A stretch of 64,000 nt of DNA from Alteromonas sp. a30 (GCF_026788005.1 NZ_JABEPE010000011.1:1-64000); one strand, 5' to 3'. Positions 8,453-18,085 are shown, counted from the stretch's first letter. Numbers and translations are program-made. Notes: generated by a model from the letters alone, not told the origin.

Positions 8453-9361
8453 ATGATGGTTATTAATTTAGGTTCGATTAATGTCGATCATGTTTATCAG
8501 GTTCCGCATTTTGTTGAACCGGGCGAAACGCTCGCATCAACGGGTTATCAACAATTACTAGGCGGCAAAGGTGCAAACCAATCAATTGCACTTGCACACG
8601 CGCTAGCAAATTCAGATGAAACCGTTCAGCACCTTGGCTTAGTTAACGAAGCACAATGCCACATTAAACAAGATTTGATCCGTGAACAGGTTGACTGTCG
8701 CTATGTCAAAATCAGCGAAAAACCGACAGGACACGCTATCATCCAAGTGAATGAGTCGGGTGAAAATGCCATTGTTTTGTTTGCAGGTGCAAACCACGAT
8801 ATTCAAACCGATCTTGTTCAGCAAGCTATTGATGAAGCGCCTGAAGGTGCATGGTTATTAACCCAAAACGAAACCAACGCTATTGGCGATGCCATGAGAA
8901 TGGCGAAAGAAAAGGGAATGAAGGTTGCTTTTAACCCTGCACCAATGAACGATTCGGTCAAACAACTTCCACTTAATTTAGTTGATTTATTCATCGTAAA
9001 TGAGGTGGAAGCAGAAGATATCTCTGGCACGCGCGAATTAGCCCAAATTGAAACCTTCTTTAAGCAACATTACCCAAATGCCGCAGTTATTATTACTCTG
9101 GGTAAAGCGGGGGCGGTCATGATTAAAGGCGGGGAACGAATTCAAGTACCAGCCTTCGAGGTAGAAGCCGTTGATACCACTGCGGCAGGCGACACCTTTA
9201 TCGGCTATTTCTTAGCGTCATACATGAAAAATAACAACGCCCAAAAAGCATTAACTCAAGCTTGTGCTGCATCGGCCATTGCCGTCACGCGCCCCGGCGC
9301 TTCACCGTCTATTCCAAAGGCAGAAGAAGTACACGCATTTTTGGAAAAACAGGGGGGATAA
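8453..9361 (+). CDS. rbsK: Ribokinase
   Basis: 302 residues, PfkB family. Ribokinase phosphorylates D-ribose at O5 with ATP to give ribose 5-phosphate. Seen: the N-terminal strand VINLGSINVDHVYQVPHF, the ribose-binding GGKGANQ near residue 40, and the anion-hole/catalytic DTTAAGDTFIGYF with Asp near residue 247. Length is normal for the family. Two ATGs in tandem (8453, 8456) could start it; no strong ribosome-binding site is visible. The stop is one base before the nucleoside hydrolase ATG, so the two form an operon: hydrolase releases ribose and this kinase traps it. No ribose transporter is adjacent. Confidence 0.93.
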   Translation: MMVINLGSINVDHVYQVPHFVEPGETLASTGYQQLLGGKGANQSIALAHALANSDETVQHLGLVNEAQCHIKQDLIREQVDCRYVKISEKPTGHAIIQVNESGENAIVLFAGANHDIQTDLVQQAIDEAPEGAWLLTQNETNAIGDAMRMAKEKGMKVAFNPAPMNDSVKQLPLNLVDLFIVNEVEAEDISGTRELAQIETFFKQHYPNAAVIITLGKAGAVMIKGGERIQVPAFEVEAVDTTAAGDTFIGYFLASYMKNNNAQKALTQACAASAIAVTRPGASPSIPKAEEVHAFLEKQGG

Positions 9362-9362
9362 G

Positions 9363-10325
9363 ATGAAAGAGAAAATTATAATTGATACCGACCCGGGTAT
9401 TGATGATGCAATGGCGATATTCTTCGCCAGTCAGTCACCTAATTTAGATTTAATCGGTTTAACCACGGTTTTTGGCAACGTACCAGTCGAAATGTCGACG
9501 GACAACGCTATCCGCCTTTGCGACATACTCAAAAAAGATATTCCCGTTTGTACTGGTGCAGGTAAACCCTATGGTGGCGACGTAGAGCCATCTTTTGCAC
9601 ATTTTGTTCACGGTGATAACGGCCTTGGTAATATTGAGTTACCTCCACCATCTCGCCAAGAAGACCCGCGCTCAGCAGCCGAGTTTATTATTGAAATGGC
9701 GAAAAAATATCCGGGTGAAGTAACACTCGTTGCGGTTGGCCCGCTAACCAATGTGGCGCATGCATTAGACCTTGAACCAGAATTACCTAACTTGCTCAAA
9801 CGTGTTGTGGTCATGGGTGGCGCAGCTAGAGTAAAGGGCAACGTATCGCCTGTTGCGGAAGCGAACATTTGGAACGACCCTTACGGTGCAGAAAAAGTAT
9901 TCGCCACGGAATACGCTAAACCACTCACCCTGATTGGTTTAGATGTCACGTATGCAGTGAGCTTTAGTGTTGAATTTAACGACAAACTTGAGCAGCTTAA
10001 CCCTGTGATTGGAAGTTTCATGAATAAAGCCGCCAAATTTTATACGAAGTTTTATTCGGAAGTGTTCCAAAATGCCAAAGAGCCTGTGTGTTACTTCCAT
10101 GACGCTTTAGCAATTGCTCATATTATTAATCCAGACATCTTCCAATACCAAGACGGTTATATCCGTGTTTCCAAAGATGAACTTTGTTACGGTCAAACCT
10201 CTTTCGAAGGAACCGATAACCCCATGCCGAATCCGGCGTGGTCGAGTCAACCTATTGTGAGCGCAGCGTTAAAGGTTAACGACGATAAAGTACGAGACCT
10301 AATTCAAGAAGCATATTCGCTCTAA
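9363..10325 (+). CDS. Inosine-uridine preferring nucleoside hydrolase
   Basis: 320 residues from ATG 9363 with a purine-rich ribosome-binding site just upstream that overlaps the rbsK stop. The enzyme hydrolyses the N-glycosidic bond of ribonucleosides to base and ribose. The calcium-binding motif DTDPGIDDA is at residues 7-15 and the second conserved block CYFHDALAIAH near 245, both typical of the IU_nuc_hydro family (RihA/B/C). No signal peptide, so cytoplasmic. Exact base preference cannot be read from the sequence. It is coupled to rbsK, and rpiA lies less than 1 kb downstream, so ribose can enter the pentose phosphate pathway. Confidence 0.92.
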   Translation: MKEKIIIDTDPGIDDAMAIFFASQSPNLDLIGLTTVFGNVPVEMSTDNAIRLCDILKKDIPVCTGAGKPYGGDVEPSFAHFVHGDNGLGNIELPPPSRQEDPRSAAEFIIEMAKKYPGEVTLVAVGPLTNVAHALDLEPELPNLLKRVVVMGGAARVKGNVSPVAEANIWNDPYGAEKVFATEYAKPLTLIGLDVTYAVSFSVEFNDKLEQLNPVIGSFMNKAAKFYTKFYSEVFQNAKEPVCYFHDALAIAHIINPDIFQYQDGYIRVSKDELCYGQTSFEGTDNPMPNPAWSSQPIVSAALKVNDDKVRDLIQEAYSL

Positions 10326-10362
10326 CAGCGCTTGAATTAACAGAATACCGTAGTAGCAATCC

Positions 10363-10396
10363 AACAGCACGGCTGGTCAAACAGCGTGCTGTTTTT
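10363..10396 (+). terminator. Intrinsic terminator after nucleoside hydrolase
   Basis: Arms 10363-10371 and 10385-10393 (9 bp) are followed by a T-run to 10396. Confidence 0.85.
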
Positions 10397-10526
10397 CTTA
10401 GTCTTCAGCTTATTCAAACAAAAAAATCTAAAAATCGGCTTTTTTTTCATCCTCTCTCGCGCCATACTCCCCTACCAGCTTTTGCACAATGCTGTGCATA
10501 ATTAACCAGCAGCAACGACTTTTGCA

Positions 10527-11135
10527 GTGACCAAGACACCTAGACAACAACTTCGAGCCCTGTTTCGCGCCAAGCGACGCGCGTTGTCTGAGCAGGAACA
10601 GGCGAAAGCAAGTCAGGCAATTATCTCCCAGTTAAACAATCATGCCTTCTTTCAAAACACGCAACACATTGCCTTGTATTTAGCTAACGACGGGGAAATT
10701 GACACCGCACCTGTTATTCAAGAGGCGTGGCGTTTAGGCAAGCATGTTTATTTGCCGGTACTGCACCCGTTTTATCAAAAAACTCTCGTTTTTGTTAATT
10801 ACACAGCAACAACTGAAATGCGTAGCAATCGCTTTGGCATCCCTGAGCCTAAAGTCGAATGTCCTCAACTTTGCCCTATTCAACATCTTGATGTGATCTT
10901 TACCCCTTTGGTCGCGTTTGATGCTCAAGGAAACCGAATGGGGATGGGGGGCGGATTTTATGATCGCACGCTTGCAACGCTCAATACGTCAAAGCAAAAA
11001 CCCAAAGTGATTGGATTAGCCCATGATTGCCAACAAGCAGAAAAAATCCCCACCGAAAATTGGGATATACCGTTGGATGCAATCTTAACGCCATCACAAT
11101 GGATTTCAGATAAAAGCGCCAAACCGAATTTTTGA
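10527..11135 (+). CDS. ygfA: 5-formyltetrahydrofolate cyclo-ligase
   Basis: 202 residues from GTG 10527. The enzyme converts 5-formyl-THF to 5,10-methenyl-THF using ATP, recycling a storage folate. Seen: an N terminus rich in Arg ([16 protein letters not shown]), a substrate segment [11 protein letters not shown] near 55, and the signature [12 protein letters not shown] near 145. In E. coli ygfA sits next to serA and rpiA, and downstream of 6S RNA; here rpiA and serA follow on the same strand. rpiA starts 28 bases after the stop, so the two are probably co-transcribed. No 6S RNA was recognised upstream. Confidence 0.92.
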   Translation: MTKTPRQQLRALFRAKRRALSEQEQAKASQAIISQLNNHAFFQNTQHIALYLANDGEIDTAPVIQEAWRLGKHVYLPVLHPFYQKTLVFVNYTATTEMRSNRFGIPEPKVECPQLCPIQHLDVIFTPLVAFDAQGNRMGMGGGFYDRTLATLNTSKQKPKVIGLAHDCQQAEKIPTENWDIPLDAILTPSQWISDKSAKPNF

Positions 11136-11163
11136 ATTAACCTTTAATAATAGTGAGTTCGCC

Positions 11164-11826
11164 ATGACCCAAGACGATAAAAAACGTGCCGCCGCAGAAG
11201 CCGCGCTAAAGTACGTAAAACCCGACAGCATCGTAGGTGTTGGCACTGGCTCTACCGTCAACTACTTCATCGACGCATTAGCGTCAATGAAGAATGACAT
11301 TGAAGGAGCGGTTTCAAGCTCTGACGCTAGCACAAAACGCCTTGAGGCACTTGGCATTGAAGTGTTCGACTTAAACAGCATTAGTAGCTTCGACATTTAT
11401 GTTGATGGTGCCGATGAAATCACCGAACACATGCACATGATAAAAGGAGGAGGCGCCGCCCTCACCCGAGAAAAGATTGTTGCCGCGGTGGCTAAGCAGT
11501 TTATTTGCATCATCGACGATAGCAAACAAGTTCCCATGCTAGGCAACTTCCCTCTGCCAATTGAAGTCATTCCAATGGCTCGTTCTTATGTTGCTAGGGA
11601 ATTAGTTAAGCTCGGTGGCGATCCTGAATATCGACAAGGTGTTGTAACGGACAATGGCAACGTCATTCTTGATCTTCATAACTTAACAATCATGAATCCC
11701 CCTGAATTAGAAAGCCAAATCAATCAAATCACTGGGGTGGTGACGAACGGCATTTTCGCTCGTCGAAGTGCCGATATTGTATTGATTGGCACCGATAATG
11801 GTGTGAAATGTATCGAACCTAAGTAA
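11164..11826 (+). CDS. rpiA: Ribose-5-phosphate isomerase A
   Basis: 220 residues, the usual length. It interconverts ribose 5-phosphate and ribulose 5-phosphate. Family motifs in order: [13 protein letters not shown] (phosphate loop, about 22-34), [15 protein letters not shown] (catalytic Asp region, about 82-87) and [14 protein letters not shown] (about 95-108). ATG 11164 is the first start in frame and fits E. coli RpiA. It lies between ygfA and serA as part of a neighbourhood conserved with enterobacteria. Confidence 0.96.
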   Translation: MTQDDKKRAAAEAALKYVKPDSIVGVGTGSTVNYFIDALASMKNDIEGAVSSSDASTKRLEALGIEVFDLNSISSFDIYVDGADEITEHMHMIKGGGAALTREKIVAAVAKQFICIIDDSKQVPMLGNFPLPIEVIPMARSYVARELVKLGGDPEYRQGVVTDNGNVILDLHNLTIMNPPELESQINQITGVVTNGIFARRSADIVLIGTDNGVKCIEPK

Positions 11827-11845
11827 TGACTTCGATGCTTAAACA

Positions 11846-11873
11846 TTGCACATTTTTTCGTATCTGATAAAGT
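11846..11873 (+). promoter_or_regulatory. Candidate serA promoter
   Basis: TTGCAC (11846-11851) and TAAAGT (11868-11873) are 16 bases apart. Start of transcription would fall near 11880, next to the met boxes at 11882-11897. Confidence 0.45.
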
Positions 11874-11881
11874 GCAAAATC

Positions 11882-11897
11882 AGACGGCTAGACGTCT
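11882..11897. promoter_or_regulatory. Two tandem MetJ boxes upstream of serA
   Basis: AGACGGCT then AGACGTCT, contiguous 8-mers; the second is the perfect palindromic met-box consensus and the first differs at two positions. MetJ binds two or more adjacent boxes cooperatively. The same exact 8-mer occurs before metK in this window. Placement near the predicted transcription start suits repression. Confidence 0.65.
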
Positions 11898-11977
11898 AAA
11901 ATATTGCGTTAAACTTCCCATTGTCAGTAACGCACAGTAAATTACTTCTTCAAATCAAGTTAACGGGTAAAACTGCC

Positions 11978-13207
11978 ATGAGCAAAGTGTCGTTGTCTAA
12001 AGACAAGATCAAAATTTTATTGCTAGAAGGTGTACATCAAAGCGCACTGGAAACGCTCAAACGTAATGGCTACAGCAATATTGAGTATATAAAAACATCG
12101 CTTGGTGAAGAGGACCTCATTGAAAAAATTGCAGATGTGCGATTCATTGGTATTCGATCAAGAACACAACTAACAGAGAATGTGCTAAAAGCCGCTAATA
12201 AGTTAATTGGCATAGGGTGCTTTTGCATTGGTACCAATCAAGTCAATTTGGAAGCAGCGCAAACACTTGGCATCCCGGTATTCAATGCGCCTTTTTCCAA
12301 TACCCGTTCGGTAGCAGAATTAGTGCTAGGTGAAATTATCTTGTTGTTACGAGGTGTTCCACAGAAAAATGCGCTTGCCCATGCCGGAGGCTGGGAAAAA
12401 AGTGCGGTCGGTTCTTATGAAGCCAGAGGGAAAACACTGGGCATAATAGGTTACGGTCACATTGGTACGCAACTCAGTATTTTAGCTGAACATTTAGGCA
12501 TGAATGTTCAGTTCTACGATATTGAAGACAAGTTGGTATTGGGAAATGCCGTGCAAGTCAGCAGTTTAACTCAGCTGTTAAAAACCTCTGATGTGATTAC
12601 GTTGCACGTACCTGAAACCCGTGAAACACAAAATATGATTGGCGCGGCTGAGCTTGATGTCATGAAAAAAGGAGCGATTTTAATCAATGCTTCAAGAGGA
12701 ACCGTTATTGACATAGATTCACTTGCTGAAGCATTAAAGAACCAGCATTTAGCCGGAGCTGCCATCGATGTGTTCCCTGTTGAACCTAAATCCAATCAAG
12801 AAGAATTTGTGTCTCCGCTGAGAGAATTCGACAATGTGATCCTCACTCCACATGTTGGCGGCAGTACGCAAGAAGCACAAGAAAACATTGGTAAAGAGGT
12901 TGCTAGTAAGCTAGTAAAATACAGCGACAACGGCTCCACCGTAACAGCAGTGAACTTCCCTGAAGCTTCTTTGCCGGAACACTTAGGACGCTCTCGTTTG
13001 TTACACATCCATAAAAACACGCCGGGGATTTTGACAAAAATCAACCAGATTTTCGCAGAAAACAACGTCAATATTGCCGCACAATATCTGCAAACAGATG
13101 AATCTATCGGTTATGTAGTTATCGATGTTGATACGGATCAAGCAGATACCGCACACAATCAACTGAAAACCATTGAAGGCACGATAAAAACCCGTATCCT
13201 ACACTAG
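11978..13207 (+). CDS. serA: D-3-phosphoglycerate dehydrogenase
   Basis: 409 residues from ATG 11978; the frame extends upstream to 11921, but MSKVSLSKDKIKILLLEGVHQSA aligns with the start of E. coli SerA as I recall it. It oxidises 3-phosphoglycerate to 3-phosphohydroxypyruvate, the first step of serine synthesis. Seen: the substrate-binding IGCFCIGTNQV, Rossmann GIIGYGHIGTQ (about 157), catalytic His in TPHVGGSTQEAQ, and a C-terminal ACT domain from about 338 (HIHKNTPGILTKINQIF), the site where serine inhibits. Upstream tandem met boxes suggest an extra link to methionine supply. A terminator follows. Confidence 0.97.
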   Translation: MSKVSLSKDKIKILLLEGVHQSALETLKRNGYSNIEYIKTSLGEEDLIEKIADVRFIGIRSRTQLTENVLKAANKLIGIGCFCIGTNQVNLEAAQTLGIPVFNAPFSNTRSVAELVLGEIILLLRGVPQKNALAHAGGWEKSAVGSYEARGKTLGIIGYGHIGTQLSILAEHLGMNVQFYDIEDKLVLGNAVQVSSLTQLLKTSDVITLHVPETRETQNMIGAAELDVMKKGAILINASRGTVIDIDSLAEALKNQHLAGAAIDVFPVEPKSNQEEFVSPLREFDNVILTPHVGGSTQEAQENIGKEVASKLVKYSDNGSTVTAVNFPEASLPEHLGRSRLLHIHKNTPGILTKINQIFAENNVNIAAQYLQTDESIGYVVIDVDTDQADTAHNQLKTIEGTIKTRILH

Positions 13208-13223
13208 TGTTTCGTTCTTTTTT

Positions 13224-13259
13224 CGCGCACTAAATCAATATCCGTTTAGTGCGCGTTTT
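13224..13259 (+). terminator. Intrinsic terminator after serA
   Basis: Eleven-base perfect arms 13224-13234 and 13245-13255 followed by TTTT. Confidence 0.9.
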
Positions 13260-13605
13260 GCGTCATATAGAATTAGAAAAAACAACCTAATTTCGGTATC
13301 TTAACGTAAGTTTTGTACATTTTTTTAAATATCAATGATGGCATTTTTGTTCAAATTATAAGCTATTCAAAAAAGGTCCCGGGAAATCCTACTTAGATGA
13401 AACTTTTTTCCAATTTTCTCGGACTATGTAACATGTTATTTGTACGCTAGACTATTTCTTATTGAGCGAAAAGTTGATATTTTTTACCCCAGATTGAAGA
13501 ATGTGTCATAGACTGCATTATACCGTTTCGTTTTCCTTGGTCGGCTACAATTATTGACCATAGTGTTTTTGTTAATAGATGTATATTGTCTGGAATAATT
13601 GAGTG
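13260..13605. other. Intergenic region before the cupredoxin gene
   Basis: AT-rich with no plausible gene. A 10-bp perfect palindrome TAACATGTTA is at about 13428-13437 and could be an operator. No convincing -35/-10 pair was assigned. Confidence 0.4.
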
Positions 13606-14250
13606 ATGATGAAGAACTTTTTGGCTGTATTGACCTTTTTATCAGTTTCGGTTGCTCAGGCTGGTGCGCTCAAGGTAAAACTTGTTGATAATCAGGCGTT
13701 GCATCTTACTAACGCGGTTGTATATCTAGAAACCGATGAGTACAAAGGTCAATACGAAGGTGATACCATGGCTATTATGGATCAAATTAATCGCCAATTT
13801 TCCCCTTACATTCTAGCGATACAAAAAGGCCAGAAGGTTTCTTTTCCAAATTCAGATTCAATCAAGCATCACGTATATTCATTCTCTCCAACTAAAAAGT
13901 TTGAGCTTCAGTTATTCAAAAACCGTCGCGCCCAATCCATGCAATTCGAAAAACAAGGGGCGGTTGAGTTAGGCTGCAATATCCACGACTGGATGCTAGG
14001 TTATATTTTTGTTGTCGATACCCCTTATTTCGCACAAACGGACAAAGACGGGGGTGTGACCATTGACGCACCAGATGGCGATTACACGCTACGTGTTTGG
14101 CACCCTCGAATTCAAGAACAAGATATAGAGAAAAAACGACCAGTATCAATATCGGGAACGCAGGAAGTCACCATTAAGCTCAGTGAAACACTGGCACCAG
14201 GAAAGGATGAATTTGGTGGCGAGGCAGATGAGTTCTCGGAATATGATTAA
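13606..14250 (+). CDS. Periplasmic cupredoxin (methylamine-utilization-like)
   Basis: 214 residues from ATG 13606; a GTG at 13603 and an ATG at 13609 are alternatives. A signal peptide ends near AQAGA. The fold is a cupredoxin: SFPNSDSIKHHVYSFSP supplies the N-terminal His, and ELGCNIHDWMLGYI supplies Cys, His and Met in a C-x2-H-x2-M pattern, the usual type 1 copper ligand set. The C-terminal domain (about 145-190) looks like a beta-sandwich with DGDYTLRVWHP. Such proteins are often annotated methylamine utilization protein without evidence for that pathway. The 3' end overlaps the GGDEF/EAL gene, so the two are translationally linked and may form a sensing unit. Confidence 0.8.
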   Translation: MMKNFLAVLTFLSVSVAQAGALKVKLVDNQALHLTNAVVYLETDEYKGQYEGDTMAIMDQINRQFSPYILAIQKGQKVSFPNSDSIKHHVYSFSPTKKFELQLFKNRRAQSMQFEKQGAVELGCNIHDWMLGYIFVVDTPYFAQTDKDGGVTIDAPDGDYTLRVWHPRIQEQDIEKKRPVSISGTQEVTIKLSETLAPGKDEFGGEADEFSEYD

Positions 14251-16585
14251 TAGCCAACTTTTTAGCACACTTCGTGCACGTATTCTTTTAAGCTACTTGT
14301 TCTTCCTGAGCTTATTAGTTTTTGTCACCTTTTATGTTGTTCAATCAACAACTTATGAACATTCTACAGGCCAACTTTTAGCTCATGCCAAAGCATCGGC
14401 CAATGTAGTAAAAGATAAAATTGTCAGCCGTAGCAACGCCCTTCAAGAGTCATTAAATACCGTCAGCAAAGATTTCAGCTTTAAGCAGCTTATTGCGGGA
14501 AGTGTAGATGATAAAATCAGCTTAAAAGTGGCCTTGCAAAACTATCAGCGACGTAACGATGCTGATATAGCTTGGGTGCTGAGCGACAAGCAAGAGGTGC
14601 TAGCCTCGACGGCGACAACAGAATCCAACACTCTAAAAATTGATGCACAAAAATTTACTCATCGTGATATTCAATTGCTGTTTATCGACGACCAGTTTTA
14701 CTTAATTAAAGCCGCTCCCATTAAATATGTTGAATCATCAAGGAATATTAATGGTTGGTTGGTCATGGGAATTGATACGCGACGTTTAATCACGCCAGAG
14801 CTAGTTGAACTAACTGATATGGATGTGACACTGCTCAGGTTCAATGTGCCGCATCAAATCATCGGTACAACACATTCTACCAAGCTTATTGAGCAGCTTA
14901 CGCTCCTCCCCGTTAAGCAAGAGGTTGGCTTACACCAACTTAATAAACCTTTGCACCAATACCTCTATTTCACCGACTTATTTGCGCAGTGGAATGGCAC
15001 CCCTATTCACATCCTGCTGACGACCCATGAAGAAAAAGCCTATGTTTCTTATAACAGCTTGCTCTTCCAACTGATTTTGATTCTGGCCATCGCTGGCATT
15101 ATGGCAAGTACCGCCGCCATGTTCTTATCAAACGGCGTACTCTCGCCCATTGTGAAGTTAGTTGCCGTTGCGAACCAAATACGAAAGGGCAAATATGTGT
15201 CGAATTTCCCGACGTCTAGTACGCTCGAGGTTGCTTCTCTTTCAAGTGCAATTAGTGCCATGCAGGATGGAATTAAATCAAGGGAAGTAGAAATTCAAGA
15301 TTTAGCTTATAACGACTCGCTCACCAAACTCCCGAACCGCAACCGCTTCTATAAAACGCTTAAAGAAAAGCTCAGTGATTCACCCGCACCATTAGCCGTT
15401 ATGATGCTGGATTTAGATCGCTTTAAAGATATTAACGACACCGTCGGGCATGAAATAGGCGATATTTTGCTTCAAGATATTGCCAATCGCCTAAAAGAAT
15501 CGGCCACACCAAGTGTATTTATTGCACACATTGGCGGGGATGAGTTTGGCGTTATCGTTGATAACATCAAAGATCAAACACCTGAAACGATCGCCAATGA
15601 ATTTTCATCTTTATTCGATACCCCTTTCCACATAGCACAATTAACGTTAGATGTTGATGTTAGTATTGGTGTCGCCACTTACCCTAAAGATGCCGATTCT
15701 GCGTACGGATTGATGCAATGTGCAGATATTGCCTTATATAGCTGTAAAGGGTTGCACTACCCCATCGCCTTATACAACCCTGAACTAAACAAACATTCCG
15801 TCCAGCGTTTAAATTTAATGTCTGAATTACGCGGTGCTGTCGCGCTTGGTCAATTGAGTTTGTACTACCAGCCTAAGCTCTCTATTGAGGAAAACCGTAT
15901 TTCAACAGTGGAATGCTTAATTCGCTGGATTCATCCTATTCACGGTTTTATTCCTCCCGATGAATTTATTCCTTTAGCTGAACAAACCGGGGCGATTCGC
16001 GAGGTTACACACTGGGTATTAAAAGAAGCATTTCGACAACAAAAAACCTGGAAAGAGCAAGGCCATTCCATTGGAATTGCCGTGAATATTTCTGCCATTG
16101 ATTTAGTGGATATGACGTTGCCCACTTACGTTGAAAAGCTAATGCAAGAATATAAATCTAGCAGTAAATGTTTAACCCTAGAAGTAACCGAAAGTGCCGT
16201 TATGTCGGAACCCGAAAGTGCGCTAAAAGCATTAAACACACTGCAAAGCATGGGAATCACCTTGTCTATCGATGACTTCGGAACCGGCTATTCCTCCATG
16301 GCGCAACTCAAGAAAATGCCCGTTTCCGAGTTAAAGATTGATAAAGCCTTCGTTCTCGATTTAGCCAACAACGAAGACGACCAAGTGATGGTACGAACGC
16401 TAATTGCACTCGCTCAGAATCTCGGTCTCAATACCGTTGCAGAAGGTGTAGAAGACAGTCAATCATTATCATTACTCACTGATATGGGTTGTACAAAAGC
16501 TCAGGGCTTCTATTTAAGCCGACCGCTTCCTGCAAAAGACTTCACCGACTGGTTAAAGCAATACGAAGAAAAAGAATCGGCCTAA
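14228..16585 (+). CDS. Membrane GGDEF/EAL cyclic-di-GMP protein
   Basis: 785 residues from ATG 14228 (GAGG just upstream; ATG 14243 is an alternative, an upstream TTG/ATG frame extends to 14183). Domains in order: TM helix (about 17-40), periplasmic sensor (about 41-275), second TM, HAMP-like linker (SPIVKLVAVANQIRKGKY), GGDEF domain with an intact GGDEF motif (IGGDEFGVIV), and a C-terminal EAL domain where the signature reads ECLIRW instead of EALIRW but the Glu is kept, with EVTES, DDFGTGYSS and AEGVED present. Both synthesis and breakdown of c-di-GMP look possible. It overlaps the cupredoxin gene by 23 bases. Confidence 0.9.
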   Translation: MSSRNMINSQLFSTLRARILLSYLFFLSLLVFVTFYVVQSTTYEHSTGQLLAHAKASANVVKDKIVSRSNALQESLNTVSKDFSFKQLIAGSVDDKISLKVALQNYQRRNDADIAWVLSDKQEVLASTATTESNTLKIDAQKFTHRDIQLLFIDDQFYLIKAAPIKYVESSRNINGWLVMGIDTRRLITPELVELTDMDVTLLRFNVPHQIIGTTHSTKLIEQLTLLPVKQEVGLHQLNKPLHQYLYFTDLFAQWNGTPIHILLTTHEEKAYVSYNSLLFQLILILAIAGIMASTAAMFLSNGVLSPIVKLVAVANQIRKGKYVSNFPTSSTLEVASLSSAISAMQDGIKSREVEIQDLAYNDSLTKLPNRNRFYKTLKEKLSDSPAPLAVMMLDLDRFKDINDTVGHEIGDILLQDIANRLKESATPSVFIAHIGGDEFGVIVDNIKDQTPETIANEFSSLFDTPFHIAQLTLDVDVSIGVATYPKDADSAYGLMQCADIALYSCKGLHYPIALYNPELNKHSVQRLNLMSELRGAVALGQLSLYYQPKLSIEENRISTVECLIRWIHPIHGFIPPDEFIPLAEQTGAIREVTHWVLKEAFRQQKTWKEQGHSIGIAVNISAIDLVDMTLPTYVEKLMQEYKSSSKCLTLEVTESAVMSEPESALKALNTLQSMGITLSIDDFGTGYSSMAQLKKMPVSELKIDKAFVLDLANNEDDQVMVRTLIALAQNLGLNTVAEGVEDSQSLSLLTDMGCTKAQGFYLSRPLPAKDFTDWLKQYEEKESA

Positions 16586-16700
16586 GTTGAATCGGTAAAT
16601 TTGGCAAAGTAATAATCGGCATTCACCAATTTAACTTCTCGCCACGCGCCAATCTTTGTATGCTCATGACTGACTTGTCTATATGAGGCTTTAATTACCC

Positions 16701-17189
16701 ATGGCCACTGCAAATTTTACCACTCCCGATTTATGTGACGATCACCCCAACAAGGTGCAAGTCGTCGAGCTAGACTTGACCAACTACGGCGCTCGAAAAA
16801 GTTTCTGTGGAGAGATTGTCACCGTGAAGTGTTTCGAAGATAACTCTCTGGTAAAAGAGCAAGCTAATCACAACGGCAAAGGAAAAGTGCTAGTAGTAGA
16901 TGGTGGGGGTTCTTCCCGACGGGCATTGCTTGGCGATATGATTGCCGAGAACTTTGTTAAAAATGAGTGGGAAGGAATTATCATCTTCGGCCGTATCCGC
17001 GATGTTGATGTTATTGCGACATTGGACTTTGGTGTACAAGCACTCGGTACGGTGCCTATCAAAACCGAAAAGCGCGGGCTTGGAGATTTAAATGTGCCTG
17101 TTCACTTTGGTGGAATCGATTTCCAGCCGGGGGATTACGTGTATGCCGACAATAACGGCACCCTTGTAGCTAAATCCCCGCTGCTGTAG
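16701..17189 (+). CDS. rraA: RraA-family regulator of ribonuclease E
   Basis: 162 residues. RraA binds RNase E and lowers its activity in E. coli. Start [16 protein letters not shown], then [31 protein letters not shown] and FGRIRDVD are family hallmarks, and [18 protein letters not shown] is near the C terminus. Length matches E. coli RraA. Some family members are aldolases rather than RNase E inhibitors; the overall match to enterobacterial RraA favours the regulator. It ends 7 bases before the stop of the convergent esterase gene. Confidence 0.9.
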   Translation: MATANFTTPDLCDDHPNKVQVVELDLTNYGARKSFCGEIVTVKCFEDNSLVKEQANHNGKGKVLVVDGGGSSRRALLGDMIAENFVKNEWEGIIIFGRIRDVDVIATLDFGVQALGTVPIKTEKRGLGDLNVPVHFGGIDFQPGDYVYADNNGTLVAKSPLL

Positions 17190-17196
17190 CTTAAGT

Positions 17197-18078
17197 TTAC
17201 TCAGGTTTTTGCGCCGAGTTGTTTGTGCTCAGCGATTCCAACGTTGACAATATCATGGTGAAAGCTTGGCTACCCGGATGAACCCAATCAAAATGTCCGG
17301 CAGTTTCATTTAGTCGCGCTTTAGCCCCTTTTAATGAAGCATGTTGCACGTTTACGATGGCGTCTTGGTTGCCGTGTAATAAAACGGTGTTCGTCATTGG
17401 CTGTTTTTGAGCAGGGTCAGCCTTAGTATATGCATCCGCTTTTGAAGCGGCTCTCCCCCCCATAAACTGGGGCGTTGCAGTTTCACAACTATTTTCCCCT
17501 TGAGAGTATTTAACAAGATCGGTAATCGCCGCAAGACCAATCACGCCGGAGATATTCACCCCTTGTAACACCTCTTTAGCTTGCCAGTCGCTACCCGCTA
17601 ATACTGCCAAATGCCCACCAGCCGAGTGCCCCATTAACACCACAGAGTTCACCTCAACACCAAATTGCGTTAGGTTATTCGTCGCGTCAATCCCGGCCAG
17701 AATATCTTCATATGTCCCCGGCCAACCTCCACCAGTGTCACCAGTACGGCGATATTCAAGAGACCACACATGATAACCAGCTTGGGCAATGGCTGTTGTT
17801 AGGGGATAAGAGTGTTGAATATCGTAAGCACTTAGCCAGCAACCACCGTGAATAAAAACCACCAGCGGTTTGGTGTTACCTTCATCGGAAATCCACAACT
17901 TGCCATACTGTAAGCTGTCTTCTCCGTAAGCAAGCCTGTGAGTTGCTTCCTGAAAAGGTAATGCTGTTACGGCGTCATAAGGAACGTTAGAAGCAATTTC
18001 GGGAAAAGATACGGCTTCTACACCTGAACTTGTTATTACCGCAGCGGCTACGGCCGCCACTTGTTTTATTTGAGGCAT
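17197..18078 (-). CDS. Exported alpha/beta hydrolase (carboxylesterase/kynurenine formamidase-like)
   Basis: 293 residues from ATG 18078; a TTG at 18102 gives 301 residues and has a G-rich stretch upstream, but it lies in a hairpin loop. A signal-like N terminus (QVAAVAAAVITSSG) suggests export. The fold is shown by HGGC (oxyanion hole, VFIHGGCW), the nucleophile elbow GHSAGGH, the acid region LLHGNQDAIV and a late His in GHFDW. This combination fits the BD-FAE/esterase group. The substrate is unknown. It follows the DUF481 gene on the same strand with an intervening hairpin. Confidence 0.8.
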   Translation of the reverse strand: MPQIKQVAAVAAAVITSSGVEAVSFPEIASNVPYDAVTALPFQEATHRLAYGEDSLQYGKLWISDEGNTKPLVVFIHGGCWLSAYDIQHSYPLTTAIAQAGYHVWSLEYRRTGDTGGGWPGTYEDILAGIDATNNLTQFGVEVNSVVLMGHSAGGHLAVLAGSDWQAKEVLQGVNISGVIGLAAITDLVKYSQGENSCETATPQFMGGRAASKADAYTKADPAQKQPMTNTVLLHGNQDAIVNVQHASLKGAKARLNETAGHFDWVHPGSQAFTMILSTLESLSTNNSAQKPE

Positions 18079-18085
18079 AAAAAGT

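Noticed and set aside
10397-10526. Possible 6S RNA upstream of ygfA, as in E. coli
   Set aside because: Only about 130 bases are available after the terminator, and no 6S-like closing stems or central bubble sequence was recognised.
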